From: Acinetobacter sp.
GTDB taxonomy: Bacteria; Pseudomonadota; Gammaproteobacteria; Pseudomonadales; Moraxellaceae
Direction of reading: 5' to 3'
Assembly (NCBI GenBank): GCA_030152275.1
Contig: JASLHF010000071.1
Span: forward strand, 1 to 12,154
Length of the DNA stretch: 12,154 nucleotides
Shown: one piece after another, positions 7,028-12,154 of the stretch
How the letters are laid out: each line of letters starts with the position of its first letter
How positions within the stretch are numbered: position 1 is the stretch's first letter
Translations under genes and position numbers: made by a program
Notes under the pieces: model-generated
The model's input: the letters and a program-made list of their open reading frames with translations, nothing else
The model's database searches: none
Told to the model about the DNA's origin: nothing

Positions 7028-7056
7028 ATCCTTGATGAAGCTGAAAATTTTGTCAA
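7028..7056 (-). promoter_or_regulatory. Possible sigma-70 promoter for the hydrolase gene
   Basis: On the minus strand a perfect -35 hexamer TTGACA (7056 to 7051) is followed after 17 bases by AAGGAT (7033 to 7028), a poor -10 match. It lies just after the composite terminator and 36 bases or more upstream of the hydrolase start, where an independent promoter would be needed. Confidence 0.35.
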
Positions 7057-7064
7057 CAGCAAAT

Positions 7065-7154
7065 AAAAAAAAGCAATTTAAGTGAGCTGGCCTGCTGGAA
7101 TCTGCAGACTTGAATGAAGTGGAAGAAAGGTTGGCTTCATTCTACTTAAATTGC
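7065..7154 (-). terminator. Composite terminator with long outer stem and nested hairpin, after the alcohol dehydrogenase
   Basis: On the minus strand, GCAATTTAAGT (7154-7144) pairs exactly with ACTTAAATTGC (7083-7073), and eight T residues follow at once (7072-7065). This is the hallmark of an intrinsic terminator, except that the loop is 60 bases long. Inside it, GAATGAAG (7142-7135) pairs exactly with CTTCATTC (7119-7112), abutting the outer stem, and TCTGCAGA is palindromic further in. The outer stem is AT-rich, so the nested hairpin may help bring its arms together. It ends the alcohol dehydrogenase transcript 75 bases past the stop codon and could also form the 3' end of a small RNA. 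Confidence 0.65.
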
Positions 7155-7169
7155 CAAAACAGTTGAGTT

Positions 7170-7200
7170 GCAGCAAGCAGCTCAGCCAAACCGCTGCTGC
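7170..7200 (-). other. RNA hairpin just after the alcohol dehydrogenase stop codon
   Basis: On the minus strand GCAGCAGC (7200-7193) pairs with GCTTGCTGC (7178-7170), giving eight pairs with one bulged T and a 14-base loop. It has no T-run, so it is not a terminator by itself. It may protect the 3' end of the message or form part of a larger structure with the composite terminator that follows. Confidence 0.4.
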
Positions 7201-7228
7201 ATTTGAATCATGGATCTAAGTCGAGTAC

Positions 7229-8440
7229 TTAGACGGCTGCTTTAAAATCAACAACTGAAGCATTGCCTTTCAGCGCTGCTTTGAAGATGTCGACCACTTG
7301 CGCGTGAGTGGCTTTGCGCGGGTTGGTCAGCATGCAGGCATCTTTTTGCGCATTTTCAGACATCACGCCTAAATCCTGCTCTTTCACGCCCAGCTCAGAC
7401 AGGCTGGACGGAATGCCAATTGAGGCTGAAAGTTCACGGATTGCAGAAATTGCGGCATAGGCTGCTTCATTGACCGGTAAGCCATCTGTTGGAACGCCCA
7501 TTAATTGCGCAATGCGCGCATAGCGTTCCGGGCAGGCAATCAGGTTAAATTCGCAAACATGCGGCAGCAGCACTGCGTTGCAAACACCGTGCGGCAGGTT
7601 ATAGAAACCGCCCAATTGATGCGCCATGGCATGCACATAGCCTAATGATGCGTTGTTAAACGCCATGCCTGCTAGATACTGCGCATAGCTCATTGCATCA
7701 CGCGCTTCAAGATTTTCGCCATTGGCTACTGCAGGGCTGAGCCATTCGCTGATCATGGAAATGGCTTTTTCCGCGCAGGCGTCGGTAATTGGGGTGGCGG
7801 CGGTAGATACATAGGCTTCAACAGCATGCGTCAGCGCATCCATCCCGGTCGCCGCCGTCAGCGCGGCCGGTTTCGCAATCATCAGTTTCGGGTCATCAAT
7901 CGCAATCAGCGGTGTACAGCGCCAATCGACAATCGCCATTTTAACGTGCGTGTCGGTATTGGTGATGATGCAAAAACGGGTCATTTCAGATGCTGTGCCC
8001 GCAGTGGTGTTAATGGCAATCAGCGGGGTCATAGGGACTGTGCTTTTGTCGATGCCTTCATAGTCGCGGATATGGCCGCCGCCCGCAGTCACCAAGCCAA
8101 TGCCTTTGGCGCAGTCATGTGATGATCCGCCGCCCAGTGACACAATAAAATCACAGCCGTTGTCGTTGTATTCTTTGACGCCGCTGTGCACATTGATATC
8201 GGTCGGGTTAGGCTCTGCGCCCGGGAAGATATGGCTGTCAACGCCAGCGTCTTTCAGATAGCCGGCTATAGTGTCTGCCACGCCAAATTTAAATAAGCCT
8301 GCATCGGTCACAATCAGCGCCTTTTTTGCGCCTAGATTTTGCGCTTTTCCGCCAATTTCTTTGGCGCAGCCTGGGCCGAATAGTGATACGCAAGGGATGT
8401 AAAAACCGTTTGTCTGATCTGCAATATTTTTAAAAGCCAT
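7229..8440 (-). CDS. Iron-containing NAD-dependent alcohol dehydrogenase (Mdh2/1,3-propanediol dehydrogenase-like)
   Basis: This is a 403-residue group III (iron-dependent) alcohol dehydrogenase of full family length. The NAD-binding loop is SLGGGSSHDCAKG (101-113). The metal ligands expected from FucO are all present: Asp201 and His205 in TGMDALTHAVEAY, His270 in YVHAMAHQLGG, and His284 in NLPHGVCNAVLLPHV. From memory the protein is strikingly like Cupriavidus necator Mdh2, which accepts methanol, ethanol and longer primary alcohols. Ethanol or another short alcohol is the likely substrate, giving the aldehyde for the dehydrogenase at 3038-4549. AGAAGGA lies 8 bases upstream of the ATG. The gene is divergent from an orphan LuxR regulator, and a Fur-box-like site lies 141 bases upstream of its start. 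Confidence 0.95.
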   Translation of the reverse strand: MAFKNIADQTNGFYIPCVSLFGPGCAKEIGGKAQNLGAKKALIVTDAGLFKFGVADTIAGYLKDAGVDSHIFPGAEPNPTDINVHSGVKEYNDNGCDFIVSLGGGSSHDCAKGIGLVTAGGGHIRDYEGIDKSTVPMTPLIAINTTAGTASEMTRFCIITNTDTHVKMAIVDWRCTPLIAIDDPKLMIAKPAALTAATGMDALTHAVEAYVSTAATPITDACAEKAISMISEWLSPAVANGENLEARDAMSYAQYLAGMAFNNASLGYVHAMAHQLGGFYNLPHGVCNAVLLPHVCEFNLIACPERYARIAQLMGVPTDGLPVNEAAYAAISAIRELSASIGIPSSLSELGVKEQDLGVMSENAQKDACMLTNPRKATHAQVVDIFKAALKGNASVVDFKAAV

Positions 8441-8792
8441 GGTGCGATTCCTTCTACCATCTGTTTGTCGTCATTGTTATGGGTGATGTTCGATTCACCT
8501 TGACTTGAGTATTCAACAGGCGCGCAAAAAAGCACACCTGCCAAAGACCTACCAACCATAATGTATTGGTATTGATATGAGAAAATGATAATAATTATTT
8601 GATTTTTATAATTTATTTAATTATTTATCATCATGTTTTGGCTGTTTGTCATTGTATTTTTATCTAAAAATTCCTGCACTATCCGCACTGAACGGCCTGA
8701 TAACAACAATATTGCGCTTTGGGCAGAAAAGCTGTTCCATCACAGGCCAAAAGTTAATATATTTACTAATCTCATCTCAAAGGATTGATGTG
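8441..8792. promoter_or_regulatory. Divergent promoter region between alcohol dehydrogenase and LuxR regulator (352 bases, no gene)
   Basis: No convincing gene is present. The half near the alcohol dehydrogenase is mixed in composition. The stretch 8580-8640 is strongly AT-rich and holds the Fur-box-like site, and 8640-8770 is again mixed. I see no clean -35/-10 pair on either strand and no sigma-54 element with correct GG-N10-GC spacing. An open frame from a TTG at 8646 joins the LuxR frame but is rejected as a start, because a well-placed AAAGGA precedes the ATG at 8793. Confidence 0.6.
8581..8599. promoter_or_regulatory. Fur-box-like sequence upstream of the iron alcohol dehydrogenase
   Basis: GAAAATGATAATAATTATT matches the classical 19-base Fur consensus GATAATGATAATCATTATC at 16 positions. 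In 7-1-7 form the left half TGATAAT is exact and the right half matches 5 of 7. The core AATAATTATT (8590-8599) is a perfect palindrome. The surrounding DNA is very AT-rich, which raises the chance of a random match, so Fur binding is a hypothesis. Confidence 0.42.
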
Positions 8793-9539
8793 ATGAATGC
8801 ATATACGCAGTTTGACAGTTTTTTGGATTTGGTTGCCATCATGGGACAGCCTCAATTTGACTCATCATTGCTGGCCTATTTGGCGCAGTGGGTTCAGGCA
8901 AAACATTTTTCAATATTGCGGGTAGAGGATCACAAACCTGCACTGCTGCTGTGCGGTACGCATAATGACCACCATAGTGTGCCATTGCGCTGCGGCCAGT
9001 CTTACATTAAGCGCTATCATGTCTATGATGATTTATATCAAGCGCTTGCCGGACAAACGCTGCAGCAGCATCAGACGCTGACAGGCCAAGTCTGTGCGGA
9101 CGACATTATATTTTTGCCATACCGCCATGAAATTTATGAAAAAAATGATTTAATTCAGCGCTTGTGCGGTTTTTACCGCGATGCGAATAACCATCCGATT
9201 TTGTTTAATCTATACCGTCATAAAGAGCAGGGGTTTTATTCTGACCATGAAATCGCCAATTTTGAACGGATGATTCCGGCGCTGGCCAAGCTCATACAGG
9301 GCCATTTGGCGCTGCTGGTGCAGCCGGATTTTAAAGATCAGCTGCGCAAACGCCAGCCACTGCTGGCGCCGCAAGAGGTCGAAGTCTGCGCCCTGATTTT
9401 GAAAGGCATGAGCTATGCCGGTATTGCCGCCGCTCTGGGGCTTAAAGAGTCGACGGTCAAAACTTACCGCAACCGGGCCTTTGATAAGCTGGGCATTCAC
9501 TTTAAAAATCAGCTTTTTGCTTTATTTATGCAGGCCTAG
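8793..9539 (+). CDS. LuxR-type (GerE) helix-turn-helix transcriptional regulator, orphan
   Basis: This 248-residue regulator has a C-terminal GerE domain at about 185-245: L-L-A-P-Q-E-V-E-V-C-A-L-I-L-K-G, then Y-A-G-I-A-A-A-L-G-L-K-E-S-T-V-K-T-Y-R and D-K-L-G-I. The first 180 residues show no response-regulator phosphorylation site or recognisable acyl-homoserine-lactone domain, and look like an uncharacterised ligand or GAF/PAS-like fold. The start was set at the ATG at 8793 because AAAGGA (8779-8784) lies 8 bases upstream. It is divergent from the alcohol dehydrogenase and 125 bases ahead of the reductase/oxygenase unit on the same strand, so either may be its target. Regulators of this build in Acinetobacter and Pseudomonas often sit beside the catabolic genes they activate. 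Confidence 0.9.
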   Translation: MNAYTQFDSFLDLVAIMGQPQFDSSLLAYLAQWVQAKHFSILRVEDHKPALLLCGTHNDHHSVPLRCGQSYIKRYHVYDDLYQALAGQTLQQHQTLTGQVCADDIIFLPYRHEIYEKNDLIQRLCGFYRDANNHPILFNLYRHKEQGFYSDHEIANFERMIPALAKLIQGHLALLVQPDFKDQLRKRQPLLAPQEVEVCALILKGMSYAGIAAALGLKESTVKTYRNRAFDKLGIHFKNQLFALFMQA

Positions 9540-9571
9540 GCCTGCCGATTTAATCCATTGCTGCGAGGGCT

Positions 9572-9600
9572 GGCTTGTCCTCTTTTTGGAGGGCATAGCC
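9572..9600 (+). other. Hairpin between luxR-type gene and reductase gene
   Basis: GGCTTGTCCTC (9572-9582) pairs with GAGGGCATAGCC (9589-9600), giving eleven pairs including one G-T, with one bulged base and the loop TTTTTG. No T-run follows, so it is not a classical terminator. It could attenuate read-through from the regulator or stabilise the 5' end of the reductase message. Confidence 0.4.
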
Positions 9601-9664
9601 ACAGGCTGAGCGTGTATATATTTCCAGTCAGAGAAAGGAAAAATATGCAATGGAGGCCTCCGCT

Positions 9665-10621
9665 ATGGAACGTTCGGCACAGGAGCTGCGTATTGCTGAC
9701 TTTAGGTCAGAAGCAAAAGACATTGTGGTGCTGGAGCTGGAGCACCCGCAAAAAAAGCCATTAAGCCCATTTAGCGCAGGTTCGCATTTGGAAGTGTATC
9801 TGCAAAATGGCTGCATCCGGCATTATTCATTGCTTAACTGTCCCAGTGAAACACACCGTTACGTCATTGCTGTGGGGCTTGCGCCAAATGGGCGGGGCGG
9901 TTCACAGCATATTCATCAGCGCTTGCGTACAGGCGACTTAATCAAGGTCAGTTCACCGCGCAATAATTTCAGCTTGGCGGATGCGCCGGCTTACTGCTTT
10001 ATCGCTGGCGGTATCGGCATTACCCCCATTTTATCGATGATCCGCTGGTGCAGCGCAAATCATAAGCCGTGGCGTTTATTTTACAGCGCGCGCAGCCGTC
10101 AGCGCGCCGGGTTTTATGAAGAACTGCAGCATCTTGGCGCAGATGTGCAGTTTCATTTTAATGATGAGCACGCTGGGCAGCATTTGGATGTCAATGCTGT
10201 GATGGATTCATTGTCCCCGCAAGAACACGTGTACTGCTGCGGTCCAGAGGCTTTAATGCAAAGCGTGAAAGATGCTGCCGTCCATCTCCCGGGGCAGCAT
10301 GTCCGCTTTGAATGGTTCAGTGCGCCTGCTTCCGCGCCGCAGGAGGCAGACGCGTCCGAATTTCGGGTCAAATTAAAACGTTCAGGCCAAGACATTCCTG
10401 TGCTGGCAGATCAGTCGATACTGGATGCGCTGGAACTGGCAGGTTTTGAATTGCCGTTTTCCTGCCGCGCCGGTATTTGCCGCACCTGTGAAGTGACAGT
10501 CTGTTCGGGCACGCCTGAACATCATGACATGATTTTAAGCGATGAAGAAAAAGCCGCCGGCACATCGATGCTGATTTGCGTTTCGCGCGCACACAGCGCA
10601 GTGATTGAGCTGGATCTCTAA
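9665..10621 (+). CDS. VanB/phthalate dioxygenase reductase-like flavin and 2Fe-2S oxidoreductase
   Basis: This protein passes electrons from NAD(P)H to the Rieske oxygenase encoded next. The order is class IA: an N-terminal flavin domain with RHYSL (52-56 from this start), an NAD domain with GGIGITPI (115-122) and the C-terminal C-G-P loop (192-194), then a plant-type ferredoxin domain with C-R-A-G-I-C-R-T-C (Cys267, Cys272, Cys275) and Cys305. This is the complete C-x4-C-x2-C-x29-C 2Fe-2S set. Start choice: GGAGG (9652-9656) lies 8 bases before the ATG at 9665, giving 318 residues, the usual family length. An in-frame ATG at 9650 with AAGGAA ten bases upstream would add five residues and cannot be excluded. 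The oxygenase follows after 40 bases, so the two form an operon. Confidence 0.93.
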   Translation: MERSAQELRIADFRSEAKDIVVLELEHPQKKPLSPFSAGSHLEVYLQNGCIRHYSLLNCPSETHRYVIAVGLAPNGRGGSQHIHQRLRTGDLIKVSSPRNNFSLADAPAYCFIAGGIGITPILSMIRWCSANHKPWRLFYSARSRQRAGFYEELQHLGADVQFHFNDEHAGQHLDVNAVMDSLSPQEHVYCCGPEALMQSVKDAAVHLPGQHVRFEWFSAPASAPQEADASEFRVKLKRSGQDIPVLADQSILDALELAGFELPFSCRAGICRTCEVTVCSGTPEHHDMILSDEEKAAGTSMLICVSRAHSAVIELDL

Positions 10622-10661
10622 CTGCGCGACTCAATGAAATCTCAAAATTTAGGGAAAAAAT

Positions 10662-11756
10662 ATGACGATTCCAACACTCAACATCATTGAAGCCTGCCGT
10701 AAAGCCAGCAGTAAAATGGCCAATAAGGATACGCCGTTCATCTTTAACGAGTGGTATGTGGCTGCGTTTAAGGACGAAGTCGGACGAGAACTGCTGGCGC
10801 GCAAAATCTTAAATAAACGCGTCGTAATGTACCGTACTTTAGACGGGCAGCCGGTTGCGCTGGAAGACCGCTGTGCGCACCGCTCATTTCCGCTGTCTAA
10901 AAGCCATTTGGACGGCGACAATATTGTCTGCGGCTATCATGGCTTTAAGTACAGCAATTCAGGCGAATTGATTGAAATCCCTTCGCAAAAGCAGTGCCCG
11001 CATGGCATTGGCATTCAGCGCTATAAACTGGCGGAAACCGGGCCATTGGTCTGGATTTGGCTAGGCGATCAAAGCTTGGCGGATGAATCTAAAATCCCGC
11101 ATTTGCCGTGGCTGGACAATCCTGAGTGGGCCTGCACGTCAGGCTATTTTTTCCATCCGGGCAATTATGTCAGCATGCACGAAAACTTAATGGACTTAAC
11201 GCATTTAACCTTTCTGCATGCAGATACTATTGGCACCCCAGATTATGCCAGCGCGCCGTATAAGACCGAACTCAAAGACGGACATTATAAGTTGATCCGT
11301 GAAGTGGTGCCGACCACATTGTCTCCAGTTTGGGCTAAAACGACAGGGCTGGCCGGAAAAGACACGGCAGCCCGTATCGCCACCTCTGAATTTTTATCGC
11401 CGGGCCTGCATCAGGTCAGCGTCAAATTTTATGATTCAGCGCTGGATGAGTGCACCCGCGACACTTATAAAATTCACACGGCGCATATTTTGACACCGGA
11501 AACACCTAACAGCATGCACTATTTTATTGTGCACGGACGTGATTTTGCGCTGCAGGATGAACACATTGAAAGTTTTATGCATGAACAGCTGTTTGCTGCT
11601 TTTCAGGAAGATGTTGAGGGGCTGGGTGCGCTGGAAGTGGTATTAGATGATCGGGATGCGCATCATTTTGAGATCTCGGTGGCCAGTGACTCGCCGGCTG
11701 TAGCAACTCGGATTTATTTGAAAAAGCGCGCAGATCAGGAGCAAGCCGACGCTTAA
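10662..11756 (+). CDS. Rieske non-heme iron oxygenase alpha subunit (VanA/TsaM-like)
   Basis: This 364-residue oxygenase component would use electrons from the adjacent reductase to hydroxylate or O-demethylate an aromatic or related substrate. The Rieske centre is C-A-H (Cys71, His73) and C-G-Y-H (Cys90, His93). The mononuclear iron motif ENLMDLTHLTFLH supplies Asp178, His181 and His186. The C-terminal FQEDVEG and the F-E-I-S-V-A-S-D-S-P tail resemble vanillate demethylase VanA and toluenesulfonate methyl-monooxygenase TsaM. About 25 extra residues precede the I-F-N-E-W-Y-V-A-A segment where VanA starts. An internal Met19 exists but lacks a ribosome binding site, while AGGGA precedes the chosen ATG. 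It is not assigned as VanA because similarity is general. An OprD-type porin gene follows, suggesting uptake of a small organic acid. Confidence 0.93.
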   Translation: MTIPTLNIIEACRKASSKMANKDTPFIFNEWYVAAFKDEVGRELLARKILNKRVVMYRTLDGQPVALEDRCAHRSFPLSKSHLDGDNIVCGYHGFKYSNSGELIEIPSQKQCPHGIGIQRYKLAETGPLVWIWLGDQSLADESKIPHLPWLDNPEWACTSGYFFHPGNYVSMHENLMDLTHLTFLHADTIGTPDYASAPYKTELKDGHYKLIREVVPTTLSPVWAKTTGLAGKDTAARIATSEFLSPGLHQVSVKFYDSALDECTRDTYKIHTAHILTPETPNSMHYFIVHGRDFALQDEHIESFMHEQLFAAFQEDVEGLGALEVVLDDRDAHHFEISVASDSPAVATRIYLKKRADQEQADA

Positions 11757-11822
11757 AACAAGACCGAGGAGTAGGATTTTGAAATAGTATTACTACTTTA
11801 GTCTTAATGTAATTTATTGTAA

Positions 11823-11840
11823 TAATTAATATATTAATTA
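11823..11840. promoter_or_regulatory. 18-base perfect AT palindrome upstream of the porin gene
   Basis: TAATTAATATATTAATTA is a perfect 18-base palindrome in the 130-base AT-rich spacer between the oxygenase and the porin. A TATAAA (11853-11858) lies just downstream and could serve as a -10 element, with no good -35. The palindrome may be an operator, but AT-only DNA produces such symmetry easily. Confidence 0.3.
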
Positions 11841-11886
11841 AATCAAAAATTCTATAAAACTTATTTCATTAGGGATGTGAAAAATA

Positions 11887-12154
11887 TGTTGGCTTTAAAT
11901 AAAATTAAGCTGCTGAGTTTGTCGATAATCAGCTTCGCGTTTGTGCAAAGTGTATATGCAGAAGATCATTGGAAGCTGTTTTTAAAAAATGCCTATATTG
12001 ACCGGGACTATGATAATGCTGCAGTAAAAGACACTGGCAGCTGGTCGCAAGCGGTATCACTGTTTTATGATTCTCAATTTCAAGATACGCCGGTGGATGA
12101 ACTGAAGATTGGATTAGATGCTAATGTGCAGTATGCCGTGCGTTTAAGCAATGA
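11887..12154 (+). CDS. OprD-family outer-membrane porin, N-terminal part (cut by window edge)
   Basis: The frame opens at ATG 11887 and runs off the window after 89 codons. Residues 1-25 are a clear Sec signal peptide: basic N-K-I-K, a hydrophobic core, and a cleavage site V-Y-A before E-D-H. The mature start W-K-L-F-L-K-N-A-Y-I-D-R-D-Y, followed by G-S-W-S-Q-A-V-S-L-F-Y-D-S and G-L-D-A-N-V-Q-Y-A, is characteristic of OprD/BenP-type substrate-specific porins, which form 18-stranded barrels for carboxylates such as benzoate or vanillate. AGGGA (11871-11875) is 11 bases upstream, a rather long spacing. Its place after the reductase/oxygenase pair suggests it imports their substrate. The 130-base gap may carry a separate promoter. 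Confidence 0.85.

Noticed and set aside
8520..8545. Minus-strand TTGGCAGGTGTGC as a -24/-12 element for the alcohol dehydrogenase
   Set aside because: The gap between GG and GC is 7 bases, not the required 10.
8646..8792. Upstream extension of the LuxR regulator from a TTG start
   Set aside because: The extra 49 residues look like translated AT-rich spacer, there is no ribosome binding site at 8646, and AAAGGA is well placed before the ATG at 8793.
1..12154. Mobile element, CRISPR array, tRNA, rRNA or defence system
   Set aside because: No transposase, integrase, terminal repeats with target duplication, regular repeat-spacer array, tRNA cloverleaf or known defence gene was seen; gene composition is uniform across the window.

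Overview
The window looks like chromosome from an Acinetobacter (Moraxellaceae) species. The grounds are protein style (an AldB/ExaC-type aldehyde dehydrogenase, a VanA/VanB-like Rieske pair followed by an OprD-type porin), AT-rich spacers between moderately GC-rich genes, and AAGGA-type ribosome binding sites. The genus is inferred from remembered family resemblance, not from a search. No rRNA, tRNA, IS element, CRISPR array or prophage gene is visible. It reads as an ordinary catabolic and regulatory stretch with several transcription regulators, each beside its likely target.

Layout, left to right. (1) 1-1770: a truncated TetR-family regulator (minus strand) is divergent from a two-gene unit. 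That unit encodes an SDR-fold protein lacking most of its catalytic tetrad and a 2-hydroxychromene-2-carboxylate isomerase/GST-kappa-like protein. A cluster of inverted half-sites lies between the regulator and the unit. (2) 1830-2965: a LysR-type regulator (minus) is divergent from a 37-residue membrane peptide gene (plus). (3) 2994-8440: a likely ethanol/short-alcohol oxidation locus. It holds an acetaldehyde dehydrogenase (minus), a divergent GAF-domain regulator with an OmpR/SARP-like C-terminal half in place of the expected sigma-54 AAA+ module, an alpha/beta hydrolase (minus), and an iron-containing alcohol dehydrogenase (minus). Alcohol dehydrogenase and aldehyde dehydrogenase would convert alcohol to aldehyde to acid. 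The hydrolase could feed them by releasing alcohols from esters, which is inference. (4) 8441-12154: after a divergent spacer with a Fur-box-like sequence comes an orphan LuxR-type regulator, then a VanB-like flavin/2Fe-2S reductase, a VanA/TsaM-like Rieske oxygenase, and the start of an OprD-family porin cut by the window edge. The last three look like an uptake-plus-oxygenation unit for an aromatic or other organic acid whose identity cannot be read from the sequence.

The most notable non-coding structures are a strong bidirectional terminator (2994-3025), a composite long-stem terminator after the alcohol dehydrogenase (7065-7154), an AAGGTTG repeat array between aldehyde dehydrogenase and its regulator (4650-4691), and the Fur-box-like site (8581-8599). 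I do not see a clearly novel multi-gene system. The best leads are the degenerate SDR, the domain-swapped GAF regulator, the possible iron control of the iron-dependent alcohol dehydrogenase, and the composite terminator, which may also yield a small RNA.
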